From an uncultured Collinsella sp. (GTDB lineage Bacteria > Actinomycetota > Coriobacteriia > Coriobacteriales > Coriobacteriaceae): a DNA stretch of 64,000 bases. Where the stretch lies: assembly GCA_958427355.1 (NCBI GenBank), contig CAUACA010000001.1, forward strand, positions 150,999 to 214,998. The letters are read 5' to 3'. The translations under genes and the position numbers were made by a program. Shown here piece by piece: positions 1 through 7,962 of this stretch. The first letter of the stretch is position 1; each line of letters begins with the position of its first letter. The notes beneath the pieces were generated by a model, which saw only the letters and a program-made list of their open reading frames with translations, made no database searches and was not told the origin of the DNA.

Positions 1-801
1 GGCTGCTCCGGTAACAAGACGTCTGAGCCGACTGGCTCCGATGCCGGTTCTGCTAAGGCATCTTCCAAGAAGGCTGTCGAGCTGCAGGTCTTTGCCGCCA
101 ACTCGCTCGAGAAGGCTCTGCCCGAGGTTCAGGAGCTCTACACCGAGCAGACTGGCACCACGTTTGCCGACACGCAGTTTAAGGCGTCCGGCGACCTTGT
201 CGAGCAGATGCGCGCCGGCGCCACGGTCGACGTGCTCATTACCGCTTCCAAGGGCACTATGGATGATGCTGAGACCGCTGAGCTCGTCGATACTAATACC
301 CGCGAGGATATGTTCGTCAACGACCTCGTGATCATTCGCGCCGAGGGCTCCGACACCAAGGTCGAGGCCATCGCCGACGTCGCGAACCTGGACGGCAAGA
401 TTGCCATCGGCGACGCCAAGACCGTCCCCGCCGGCAAGTACGCCAACCAGGCGCTGGCTTCCGTGGGCCTCTACACCGGTACCGAGGGCGATGACGGCGA
501 GTATGCTCCCGAGATTGCCGACAAGGTTGCGCTGGCTGACAAGGTCGGCACCGCTGCCGCCTACGTCTCTACGGGCGACTGCGTGGCTGGTTTTGTCTAC
601 AGCTCCGACATCTTCCGCTATGACGGCATCGAGGAGGCCTTCGTGTGCCCCGAGGATTCGCACAAGCCCATCGTGTACCCGGGCGCCGTTGCCGAGAGCT
701 CCGAGCACGCCGACGAGGCCAAGGCGTTCATCGATTTCTGCCTGACCAACAAGAAGGCGCAGAAGATTTGGGCTAAGTACGGCTTTGAGCTTTCCGCATA
801 G
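1..801 (+). CDS. modA: Molybdate ABC transporter substrate-binding protein ModA (5' end missing)
   Basis: The reading frame is open from base 1 and begins Gly-Cys-Ser-Gly, which looks like the end of a lipobox, so only the signal peptide is probably missing and the visible part is nearly the whole mature lipoprotein. The mature chain starts LQVFAANSLEKALPEV and contains the ModA-type stretch GDLVEQMRAGATVDVLITAS, then a C-terminal YPGAVAESSEHADEAKAF segment. Proteins of this family bind molybdate or tungstate outside the membrane and deliver it to ModB. The stop codon lies 69 bases before the chosen modB start. The molybdenum enzymes encoded further on make molybdate the likely ligand, though tungstate cannot be excluded from sequence alone. 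Confidence 0.9.
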   Translation, partial: GCSGNKTSEPTGSDAGSAKASSKKAVELQVFAANSLEKALPEVQELYTEQTGTTFADTQFKASGDLVEQMRAGATVDVLITASKGTMDDAETAELVDTNTREDMFVNDLVIIRAEGSDTKVEAIADVANLDGKIAIGDAKTVPAGKYANQALASVGLYTGTEGDDGEYAPEIADKVALADKVGTAAAYVSTGDCVAGFVYSSDIFRYDGIEEAFVCPEDSHKPIVYPGAVAESSEHADEAKAFIDFCLTNKKAQKIWAKYGFELSA

Positions 802-869
802 TGCGGCTTGGCGCGATAATTCCATCGTTTTGTGTTTCACTCCGTCCTTGTATTCGCTTGGAGCTTTTC

Positions 870-2312
870 GTGCTTAATAGATTTCGCATGCTTGTCGCCT
901 GTGCTTTGACCTTCGCGCTTTGCTGGGTGCCGGGATTTGCGTTTGCCGGGGACGCCGAGGATGGGGCCCAGGTTGCTGCGACCGCTCATGGGCTTTCCTA
1001 TGGAATCGAGGGTTTTGAGCGGTTGGCGAAGGGGACCGCTCGTGCCATGGAGGGCCAGCCTGAGGGCTACCGGTTTCCCGTTGACGAGGATGTGGACCTT
1101 GTAGTGGCGCCTGCTGCCGATCGCGTTGTGGCGTGGATATCGCCCAAGGCGGTCGAGAAGTATGGATTGGATCCGCAGGACAACGAGTGCGTATCGGGTC
1201 TCAAGGCCCTCGTCTGTGACCTCGACAGCGCAAACTGCATGGGAGGTGCGCAGCTGGGGGACGTGGATCTTCCTTGGTATGTCACGGAGGAAACTACGTT
1301 TGATGCCGGCGGGTATACCTATGGCTTTGATGAGCGTGGTGCGGATGGGGACCGCTATGTGGTGATTGCATCAGCCTCGGGTGATGCCAAGGGCGGCGCG
1401 CGTTGGCTTGATAGCGCTCAAATGGTAGAGGCGTCGTCTGTCATATTGCGGGATGAGCAGGGGCCCTTGACCTCTCTGGTCTCCTTTTTGGGCGATATCG
1501 ACTATCGCCCGTTTTGGGTGTCCATAAAAACGAGCGGCCTTGCACTGCTGATCTCCTTTGCGCTGGGCTTGTTCGCCGCGTGGAAGACCATGGGTACCTC
1601 GAGTCGCATCAAGGGCCTGCTCGACTCGGTCTTTACCATCCCCATGGTGCTGCCGCCCACGGTCTGCGGCTTTCTGCTCCTCATGCTGTTTGGCCGCTCG
1701 ACCGGGGTGGGCCAGTGGCTCATTGCGCACGGCATCTCGATTGTCTTTACGTGGCCGGCGGCGGTGATCTCTGCCGTGGTGGTGTCGTTCCCGCTCGTCT
1801 ACCGTACGGCGCTCGGCGCCTTTGAGAGCTTCGACACGCAAATGCTCGATGCGGCGCGAACCCTGGGATGGTCCGAGCGTCGCATCTTTACCAAGCTTAT
1901 GATGCCGCTCGGCTGGCCCTCGATTGCCGCCGGCACGGTGCTCGCCTTTGCCCGTGCGATGGGCGAGTTTGGCTGCACCCTGTTCTTTGCGGGCAACTAC
2001 GCCGGCGTTACGCAGACCATCCCCATTGCCATCTACTTTGAGTGGATGGGCGGCAACACCTCGGTGGCCCTCTTTTGGGTCGCTGTCGTGATCGTGTTTA
2101 GTTTCCTAGTCATCCTGTTCATCAACATGTACACCGCTCATTCGCAAAAGTATCGCGAGCGGGGCCTTTCCCGTGCGGAGCGGAAGCAGGCTAAGGAGCT
2201 TGCCGGACAAGGCGATTCGCTCGATCCCGTCGGTGGCGATGCGCTGCGTATCGATCGCGAGGCATTGGCTGAGCTCATGCGCGATGATGCGGTCGCAAAG
2301 GGAGGTCGATAA
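870..2312 (+). CDS. modB: Molybdate ABC permease ModB with an extra N-terminal extracytoplasmic domain
   Basis: About 480 residues, roughly twice the usual ModB length. The start is GTG at 870, preceded by GGAG at 860-863; it gives a signal-anchor (MLNRFRMLVACALTF...). Residues of about 30-215 form a soluble, acidic region with a few cysteines and no family I recognise. The typical ModB permease follows (RPFWVSIKTSGLALLISF onward, five or so membrane helices). The cytoplasmic EAA coupling loop is clear (LDAARTLGWSERRIFTKLMMP), as is the GEFG motif after it. The tail after about residue 415 is charged. It sits between modA and modC, so its transport role is secure; the function of the N-terminal domain is unknown. 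An upstream GTG at 801 or an ATG at 888 are alternative starts. Confidence 0.85.
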   Translation: MLNRFRMLVACALTFALCWVPGFAFAGDAEDGAQVAATAHGLSYGIEGFERLAKGTARAMEGQPEGYRFPVDEDVDLVVAPAADRVVAWISPKAVEKYGLDPQDNECVSGLKALVCDLDSANCMGGAQLGDVDLPWYVTEETTFDAGGYTYGFDERGADGDRYVVIASASGDAKGGARWLDSAQMVEASSVILRDEQGPLTSLVSFLGDIDYRPFWVSIKTSGLALLISFALGLFAAWKTMGTSSRIKGLLDSVFTIPMVLPPTVCGFLLLMLFGRSTGVGQWLIAHGISIVFTWPAAVISAVVVSFPLVYRTALGAFESFDTQMLDAARTLGWSERRIFTKLMMPLGWPSIAAGTVLAFARAMGEFGCTLFFAGNYAGVTQTIPIAIYFEWMGGNTSVALFWVAVVIVFSFLVILFINMYTAHSQKYRERGLSRAERKQAKELAGQGDSLDPVGGDALRIDREALAELMRDDAVAKGGR

Positions 2313-2315
2313 GCC

Positions 2316-3386
2316 ATGTCGCTCGTTCTGGATATCAAAAAGCGCTATCCGGGGTTCACCCTCGACATCCAACTCGAAGCCGGCGAGGAGTGCGTGGCGC
2401 TGCTGGGCGCCTCGGGTTGCGGCAAGAGCTGCACGCTGCGCTGCATTGCCGGTGTGGAGACGCCCGACGAGGGCAAGATCGTCGTCAACGGCGTGACCTT
2501 TTTTGACTCGGCGGCGGGCATCAACCTGTCGCCCCAGGAGCGCAAATGCGCCCTGCTGTTCCAAAACTATCAGCTGTTTCCCAACATGACGGTGGCCGAT
2601 AACGTATGCGCCGGTGTAGAGGATGCAGGCGACGCCGCCGCGCGCAAAAAGCTCGCCGAGCGCTACTTGGGCATTTTTGGCCTGGCCGATTTTGCCGACC
2701 GCTATCCCGCGCGCCTCTCGGGCGGCCAGCAGCAGCGCGTGGCGCTTGCTCGCATGGTGGCGGCGCACCCGGGCATTTTTATGTTCGATGAGCCCATGAG
2801 CGCGCTCGATTCCTATCTTAAGAGCGCCCTCGAGCAGAACATGCTCGACCTGTTCGATGTGTGCAACCGTACCGTGCTCTACGTGAGTCATGACATCGAC
2901 GAGGCGTGCCGTCTGTGTGAGCGCATCTGCGTGATGCATAACGGCCGCGTGGAGGAGATCGGCTCTGTCGAGGATGTGGTCCGCCGCCCGCAGACGCTGG
3001 CGGCGCTGCGCCTGACGGGGTGCAAGAACACAAGCCGCGCGCGCAAGATTGGGCCTCAGGAAGTTGAAGCCCTTGATTGGGGTATGACCTTTAACGTAGG
3101 TCGCGAGGTTCCCGATAATGTGGCGTACCTGGGCATTCGCGCAAGCTACTTCCATGTTGACAACCGTGTCGAGCGTGGTCGCAACAGCTATGACCTACAT
3201 GTGGCCCGCGTGAGCGATTCGCGTTTTGAGCGCCTGGTGCTGCTGGATGTGCCGCGTGTTGATGCGCCGACGCGCTTGCAGTGGAAAGTGAATAAGGTGA
3301 GTGTACCCGTGGAAGAGCTGCCGCAGGCGGGTGAGACCCTGCGCATGCATTTTGATGCCAGCAGGATTCATCTCGTTTGCCGATAG
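2316..3386 (+). CDS. modC: Molybdate ABC transporter ATP-binding protein ModC
   Basis: 356 residues, usual ModC length. Walker A is GASGCGKS near residue 32, the Q-loop follows in LLFQNYQLFP, the ABC signature is LSGGQQQRVALARM near residue 135, and Walker B is IFMFDEP, followed by the switch histidine in VSHDIDEA. The C-terminal 130 residues are TOBE-like in position, ending MHFDASRIHLVCR. The start is 3 bases after the modB stop with GGAGG just upstream, so the three genes are one operon. It energises molybdate import through ModB on the cytoplasmic face. The specificity is taken from modA/modB context rather than from the ATPase itself. Confidence 0.9.
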   Translation: MSLVLDIKKRYPGFTLDIQLEAGEECVALLGASGCGKSCTLRCIAGVETPDEGKIVVNGVTFFDSAAGINLSPQERKCALLFQNYQLFPNMTVADNVCAGVEDAGDAAARKKLAERYLGIFGLADFADRYPARLSGGQQQRVALARMVAAHPGIFMFDEPMSALDSYLKSALEQNMLDLFDVCNRTVLYVSHDIDEACRLCERICVMHNGRVEEIGSVEDVVRRPQTLAALRLTGCKNTSRARKIGPQEVEALDWGMTFNVGREVPDNVAYLGIRASYFHVDNRVERGRNSYDLHVARVSDSRFERLVLLDVPRVDAPTRLQWKVNKVSVPVEELPQAGETLRMHFDASRIHLVCR

Positions 3387-3482
3387 CGCGGCGTGCGGGT
3401 ACGGCCGGGAATCGGCTTTTTGACCGTCCGGCTCCTTAGCGGGTCGCCATTCGCCGAATCCGGGATGACAAAATCTTATCAA

Positions 3483-3502
3483 TCTGATAACTATTTATCA
3501 GA
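3483..3502. promoter_or_regulatory. 20-bp perfect palindrome, candidate operator
   Basis: TCTGATAA and TTATCAGA are separated by CTAT. It lies in the 225-base AT-richer gap after modC, about 110 bases before the first small leader ORF and 340 bases before the reductase gene. The symmetry and size fit a dimeric regulator site for the downstream reductase-transporter cluster. No regulator gene is adjacent, so the protein that would bind it is unknown. Confidence 0.4.
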
Positions 3503-3611
3503 CAGCGAAATGCTCGCATCCCGAAGCTGTCGTACACGTGTCGGCGGTGTTCGTCTGGATGATGACCGCTGATATAGTTTCCTTCAATAAGAAAAAAAGG
3601 AGGGTGCGCAC

Positions 3612-3680
3612 ATGCCGCAGACGACATACATTCGCCGCGTTGCCGCGCGTGCCCTATATATGGCTCGGAGCCGCATATGA
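3612..3680 (+). CDS. Possible 22-residue leader peptide
   Basis: ATG at 3612 is preceded by a very strong AAGGAGGG at 3597-3604. The peptide is MPQTTYIRRVAARALYMARS plus RI; it has five arginines in 22 residues. Its stop TGA overlaps the ATG of the next short ORF (ATGA at 3677-3680), which suggests coupled translation. I recognise no family. It could be a regulatory leader for the downstream double-cubane reductase, or chance; the strength of the ribosome binding site and the overlap are the only support. Confidence 0.4.
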   Translation: MPQTTYIRRVAARALYMARSRI

Positions 3681-3847
3681 GCAGGTACGTTCACGGCTCC
3701 GGGAGAGACGACGCACAACTAAATAATCAGCTGCAAAGCAGGTTCCCCAAAATTCCGGGTTTGAGCACGGCTGGGTTTTCGCCACCCGCCGTGCAGCAAT
3801 ACCGTAGCTATTCATTTTTGGTTCGAGAGGGGAACCGTCATGGCTGA
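3677..3847 (+). CDS. Possible 56-residue ORF coupled to the reductase start
   Basis: It starts in the ATGA overlap with the preceding 22-codon ORF and ends at 3847, 8 bases inside the following reductase gene, so three reading frames are chained end to start. The product begins MSRYVHGSGRDDAQLNNQLQ and ends with LVREGNRHG. No domain is recognisable. A hairpin at 3765-3794 lies within it, so ribosome movement through this ORF could alter access to the reductase ribosome binding site (GAGAGGGG at 3825-3832). Real or not cannot be decided from one sequence. Confidence 0.3.
   Translation: MSRYVHGSGRDDAQLNNQLQSRFPKIPGLSTAGFSPPAVQQYRSYSFLVREGNRHG
3765..3794 (+). promoter_or_regulatory. GC-rich leader hairpin before the double-cubane reductase gene
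   Basis: GCACGGC (3765-3771) pairs with GCCGTGC (3788-3794); GGGT (3773-3776) pairs with ACCC (3784-3787), with one bulged T. There is no T-tract, so it is not a simple terminator. It is 46 bases before the reductase start codon and inside the coupled small ORF, a position typical of leader control elements. I could not match it to a known riboswitch class. Confidence 0.35.
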
Positions 3848-5123
3848 AGAATTTGATTTCCATCCGATGTGGGAGAGCCTCGGCATGAATCTTGCCGACC
3901 ACGACATGCTGCTGGGCGCCGTGGGCCAGATGTACGGCGATATGTTCCTGACGCAGAACAATCGCCCCAAGTCCACGTCCTACCTGGATTTTGTCGCCAC
4001 CAACATCCACAGCGGCCGTATTAAGGAGATGCTCGACAAGAAGGAGGCCGGCGAGGCCACCAAGATCGTCGGTTCGTTCTGCGTGTACGTGCCCGAGGAG
4101 ATCGTGCTTGCCTGTGATGGCATTCCCGTTGGTCTGTGCTCGGGTGCCGATTGGGCAACCGATAAGGTCGAGGAGCACCTGCCACGCAACACCTGCCCGC
4201 TTATCAAGAGCTTTGCCGGCTTTAAGCTGGGCGAGGTCTGCCCCTATATCGAGTCGAGCGACCTGGTGGTAGGCGAGAACACCTGCGATGGCAAGAAGAA
4301 AGCTTACGAGTTCTTTGCCACGCAAAAGAACATGTACGTCATGGATATTCCCAACGTGCACGACGAGTCGACGCTCGTGACCTGGAAGGCCGAGGTCAAG
4401 AAGCTCGCCGCCAAGATCGAGGAAGAGTGCGGCGTCACGATTACGCCTGAGCGTCTGAAGGCTGCCATCCACGCCGTCAACGAGAAGCGCCGTGCCCTGC
4501 AGCGCCTGGCTGCGACCCGCGCTGCCGATCCGGCGCCCATCAGCGGTCTCGATAGCCTGCTGACCGTTCAGGCCGCCTTTATGGACGACACGCCGCGTCT
4601 GACCGGAGCCATCAACGAGATGGCCGCCGAGTGCGAGCAGCGCGTTGAGGCCGGCGAGGGCGTGGCGCCCAAGGGGACCAAGCGCATCCTGTACACCGGC
4701 ACGCCCATGGCCGTGCCCAACTGGAAGCTGTTCAACCTCATCGAGAAGGCCGGCGGCGTTGTGGTAGGCGAGGAGTCCTGTACGGGCTCGCGCTACTACA
4801 AGGACCTGGTCGACGAGTCCGGTGAGACGGTCGACGAGATGCTCGACGCCATCGCCGAGCGCTACTTTAAGATTAACTGCGCCGTCTTTACGCCCAACGA
4901 TCAGCGTATGAAGGACATTGTCCAGATGGCCAAGGACTTGCATGCCGACGGCATCGTCGACGTGGCCCTGCAGTTCTGCACGCTCTACGAGATGGAGTCG
5001 TTTGCCGTGGAGAAGGCTGCCGAGGAGGCCGGCATTCCGTTTATGCACATCACGACCGACTACGCCGGCGAGGATGCCGGTCAGCTCCAGACCCGCATCG
5101 AAGCCTTCCTCGAGACGATTTAG
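3840..5123 (+). CDS. Double-cubane-cluster-type anaerobic reductase (2-hydroxyacyl-CoA dehydratase family)
   Basis: 427 residues, of the HgdB/YjiM-like family whose characterised member DCCP carries an [Fe8S9] double cubane and reduces small substrates when fed electrons by an ATP-hydrolysing activase. Cysteines likely to hold iron-sulfur clusters are at about 81, 92, 100, 119 (NTCPLIKS), 134 (EVCPY), 149 (NTCDGKKK), 314, 347 (INCAVF) and 380 (LQFCTLY). NTCDGKKK and CPLIKS are shared with the paralogue at 10640-11803. Strong ribosome binding site GAGAGGGG. It is followed by a peptide-type importer, the paralogue and an activase, so the cluster reads as one functional unit. The true substrate is unknown; 2-hydroxyacyl-CoA dehydration is the alternative, but the usual second subunit and CoA-transferase are absent. 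Confidence 0.8.
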   Translation: MAEEFDFHPMWESLGMNLADHDMLLGAVGQMYGDMFLTQNNRPKSTSYLDFVATNIHSGRIKEMLDKKEAGEATKIVGSFCVYVPEEIVLACDGIPVGLCSGADWATDKVEEHLPRNTCPLIKSFAGFKLGEVCPYIESSDLVVGENTCDGKKKAYEFFATQKNMYVMDIPNVHDESTLVTWKAEVKKLAAKIEEECGVTITPERLKAAIHAVNEKRRALQRLAATRAADPAPISGLDSLLTVQAAFMDDTPRLTGAINEMAAECEQRVEAGEGVAPKGTKRILYTGTPMAVPNWKLFNLIEKAGGVVVGEESCTGSRYYKDLVDESGETVDEMLDAIAERYFKINCAVFTPNDQRMKDIVQMAKDLHADGIVDVALQFCTLYEMESFAVEKAAEEAGIPFMHITTDYAGEDAGQLQTRIEAFLETI

Positions 5124-5239
5124 CCGCACCTGCGCTAAGCCGTGCCGCCGGGTGTTCCTATCCACGCGATAGGGATTTCTCCGTTGCCATGTCGGCCGGT
5201 GTCCGGATGCACCGCAGGGCGCCGATCGGCTTCGCATAA

Positions 5240-5274
5240 CTGCCGGGGCGGGGGGATTTCCGCCGTCCCGGCAG
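5240..5274 (+). terminator. Strong hairpin after the first reductase gene
   Basis: CTGCCGGGGCGG (5240-5251) pairs with CCGTCCCGGCAG (5263-5274), 12 pairs including one G-T, loop of 11. It is followed by ATTCTATCTG rather than a run of T, so it may be a weak terminator or an RNA-stabilising or attenuating hairpin between the reductase and the substrate-binding protein gene. Confidence 0.45.
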
Positions 5275-5309
5275 ATTCTATCTGTTTATTCAGACACGAA
5301 AGGAACTCA

Positions 5310-6920
5310 ATGAACAACGACCTTTTCAAGGCGGGCGTTTCCCGTCGCGGTTTTCTGACCGGCTCCGCTGCCCTGTGCGTCATGGCGGGCCTCGGCCTCA
5401 CCGGCTGCGGCGGTTCGGGCGCCGAGAGCGGTAGCGCCGCTGCCTCCGGCCAGGATGTGGAGTATCGCGACGAGCTGCAGATCGCGTTACCGGCGAGCCC
5501 GGACGGTCTCGATCCGCACACCACGTCGTCGCTTGTGACCATGGACATCATCTGCAACGTCGTCGAGCCGCTCTTTGGCCTCGATAGCGACTACGAGCCC
5601 CAGCCCGTGCTGGCCAAGGGCTATGAGGTCTCCGACGACGGCCTGACCTACACCATCAAGCTGCGCGAGGGCGTCACCTTCCACAACGGCAAGGAGTTTG
5701 GCTCCGAGGACGTCGTGGCCTCGATGAACCGCTGGCTCACCGTCAACGACCGCGCCGCGAGCCTGCTGCCCGGCGCCACCTTCGCCGCCTCGGGCGACCA
5801 CGAGGTCACCTGCACGCTGACCGAGCCCGCCATCGACTTTCTGATCATCCTGGGCAACCACTCCCAGTATCCGGGTATCTTCCCCTCCGAGGTCATCGAG
5901 GCCGCGGGCGATACCGGCGTGACCGAGTACGTGGGTACCGGTGCCTACAAGTTTGTGGAGTGGAAGCAGGACCAGTACGTCCATCTCACCCGCTGCGAAG
6001 ACTATGTCGCCGCTCACGGCAAGGCTTCGGGCTACACCGGCAAGGTCTCCGCGCCCACCAAGGACATCTACTATCAGTTCGTGACCGAGGCCTCCACGCG
6101 CGTGAGCGGGTTTGAGACCGGCGAGTACGATATCGCTGGCGAGATCCCCACCGAGAACTACCACGACTTCGACGGCAACGACGACGTCAAGCTCTACACC
6201 CATAACGCCGGCGTTCTGACCGCCTTCCTCAACATGAACGAGGGCATCTTCGCCGACGAGGAGATCCGCAAGTGCGCCCTCATGGCTATCGACTGCGAGG
6301 CGGCCGCTCTTGCCGCCTATGGCGAGAAGGAGCTTTTCAACATCGATCCCAACCTTGGCAACCCCGAGAACACTCAGTGGGCGACTGACGCGGGCAAGAA
6401 GTACTTCAACCAGGCCGACGCCAAGGCCGCCAAGAAGGCCCTGGCCAAGACCTCCTATGCCGGTGAGACGGTCAAGCTGCTGACCACCCCCGACTACAAG
6501 GATATGTACAACGCCACCGTCGCGCTGCAGGAGCAGCTCGAGAAGGCCGGCTTCACCGCCGAAGTCGAGAGCTATGAGTTCGCGACCTTCATGGACATCC
6601 GCTCCGGCAAGCCCGAGCAGTGGGACCTCTTTGTGGCCTCCACCAACTACAAGCCCATCCCGGCCCAGTCCCTCTCGGTCTCCAAGGCCTTCTATGGCCT
6701 GTCCGACGAGAAGGCGCTCAAGCTCGTGGCCGAGACCCGCACCGCCAAGGACACCGACGCCGCGGCCAAAAAGTGGGCCGAGGCTCAGGAGCGCCTCTAT
6801 GAGATCGCCGTCATCGAGCCGCTTTGCCACTATGCTTCCATCACGGGCACCCAGGCAGATGTCGAGGACGTCGAGGTGCTCGACGGCGCCATCGTTTGGA
6901 ATGCCAAGCGTCCGGAGTAA
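5310..6920 (+). CDS. ABC transporter substrate-binding lipoprotein, peptide/nickel family (SBP family 5)
   Basis: 536 residues. The ATG at 5310 follows GAAAGGA. The N-terminus has a twin-arginine-like motif (SRRGFLTG) and a lipobox (LGLTGC), so export as a folded lipoprotein by Tat is possible. The mature part has the family 5 pattern: LQIALPASPDGLDPHTTSS, LAKGYEVSDDGLTYTIKLRE, GVTFHNGKEFGSEDVVASMN and GTGAYKFVEW. This family binds peptides, nickel chelates, opines or similar solutes. Two permeases and two ATPases follow directly. Lying between two double-cubane reductases, it may import their substrate or a precursor; that link is inferred from position only. Confidence 0.88.
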   Translation: MNNDLFKAGVSRRGFLTGSAALCVMAGLGLTGCGGSGAESGSAAASGQDVEYRDELQIALPASPDGLDPHTTSSLVTMDIICNVVEPLFGLDSDYEPQPVLAKGYEVSDDGLTYTIKLREGVTFHNGKEFGSEDVVASMNRWLTVNDRAASLLPGATFAASGDHEVTCTLTEPAIDFLIILGNHSQYPGIFPSEVIEAAGDTGVTEYVGTGAYKFVEWKQDQYVHLTRCEDYVAAHGKASGYTGKVSAPTKDIYYQFVTEASTRVSGFETGEYDIAGEIPTENYHDFDGNDDVKLYTHNAGVLTAFLNMNEGIFADEEIRKCALMAIDCEAAALAAYGEKELFNIDPNLGNPENTQWATDAGKKYFNQADAKAAKKALAKTSYAGETVKLLTTPDYKDMYNATVALQEQLEKAGFTAEVESYEFATFMDIRSGKPEQWDLFVASTNYKPIPAQSLSVSKAFYGLSDEKALKLVAETRTAKDTDAAAKKWAEAQERLYEIAVIEPLCHYASITGTQADVEDVEVLDGAIVWNAKRPE

Positions 6921-6930
6921 TGCAATAGAT

Positions 6931-6974
6931 GGCGTGGCGGTTGGAGGGGTCTGGTCCCCTGTGGCCGCTACGCC
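6931..6974 (+). terminator. Intercistronic hairpin after the binding-protein gene
   Basis: GGCGTGGCGG (6931-6940) pairs with CCGCTACGCC (6965-6974) with one mismatch, and inside it AGGGG pairs with CCCCT. There is no T-tract. Such hairpins after binding-protein genes commonly protect the upstream message so that the binding protein is made in excess over the permease. It lies 34 bases before the first permease gene. Confidence 0.45.
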
Positions 6975-7008
6975 CTGTCCACGTTCAGAGAGGAAATAGA
7001 CGCCTCGC

Positions 7009-7962
7009 ATGTTGAAGTACACGCTCAAACGTATAGGCGCGATGGTTCCAGTGATGCTCATCATCTCGGTCGTCGTGTTTTTGATTATCTATCTCACACC
7101 GGGCGACCCGGCCTCTTCGATGCTCGGCATGGAGGCTTCGGCCGACCAGATCGAGCGCGTCAACGATAGCCTGGGACTCAACGAGCCGCTGCCGCAGCGC
7201 TACGTTGAGTGGATGGGCGGCGTGCTTACCGGCGACCTGGGCGATTCGTATTTTATGCGCCAGCCCGTCACGCAGGCGATCGCCGAGCACTTTGGCCCCA
7301 CGCTATCGCTCGCGCTTCTGGCACAGCTTATCGCGCTGTTGATTGCACTGCCCTGCGGCGTCGTCGCCGCCCTCAAACATGGGTCGCGCACCGACGCGGT
7401 CTTGCGTGTCGTTGCTCTTTTGGGCGTGGCGATACCCGGCTTTTTGATGGCGCTCATGCTTATGTGGCTGTTTGCCGTCACGTTGCGTGTGTTCCCGGTG
7501 GCCGGCTATGCGCCGCTATCGAAGGGCTGGTTCAGCCATTTACGTTATCTTGCGTTGCCGGCCATATCGCTTGGATGCGTGCAGGCGGCCCTGCTCATGC
7601 GCATGACCCGTTCGAGCGTGATCGAGGCCATGCAGCTCGACTGCGTCAAGACGGCACGTGCCAAGGGCGTCTCCGAGGTTCGCGTGGTGCTAGCCCATGC
7701 CCTGCGCAACGCAGCGCTGCCGATTCTCACCTCGGTCGGCTATTCTTTTGGCGCCCTGATTACGGGCGCCGTGGTGACTGAGGCCATTTTTAACATCCCC
7801 GGTTTGGGCCAGCTGGTCACGAGCTCTATCGAGCGTCGCGACTATCCGGTGATTCAGGGCGTGCTGCTGGTCATCGCCTTGTTGAATTCGGTGATCAATC
7901 TGACTGTCGACCTTGCCTACGGCGCTTTTGACCCGCGCGCTCGCAAATGGGGCGATGCATGA
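7009..7962 (+). CDS. ABC transporter permease, DppB/OppB type
   Basis: 317 residues with six predicted membrane helices. It opens MLKYTLKRIGAMVPVMLIIS, has the DppB-type STPGDPA-like motif YLTPGDPASSMLG, and carries the EAA-type loop (QLDCVKTARAKGVSEVRVVL) followed by TEAIFNIPGLGQL near the C-terminus. These features mark the first of the paired inner-membrane subunits of peptide/nickel importers. Its TGA overlaps the next permease start (ATGATG at 7959). Specificity cannot be read from the permease. Confidence 0.88.
   Translation: MLKYTLKRIGAMVPVMLIISVVVFLIIYLTPGDPASSMLGMEASADQIERVNDSLGLNEPLPQRYVEWMGGVLTGDLGDSYFMRQPVTQAIAEHFGPTLSLALLAQLIALLIALPCGVVAALKHGSRTDAVLRVVALLGVAIPGFLMALMLMWLFAVTLRVFPVAGYAPLSKGWFSHLRYLALPAISLGCVQAALLMRMTRSSVIEAMQLDCVKTARAKGVSEVRVVLAHALRNAALPILTSVGYSFGALITGAVVTEAIFNIPGLGQLVTSSIERRDYPVIQGVLLVIALLNSVINLTVDLAYGAFDPRARKWGDA

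Noticed and set aside
3404..3421. Terminator of modC (GCCG-GGAAT-CGGC-TTTTT)
   Set aside because: The stem is only four pairs, too weak to call alone, although the T-tract and position are suggestive.
3681..3840. Glycine riboswitch before the first double-cubane reductase
   Set aside because: GGGAGAGAC is present, but the other conserved segments of that riboswitch are missing.
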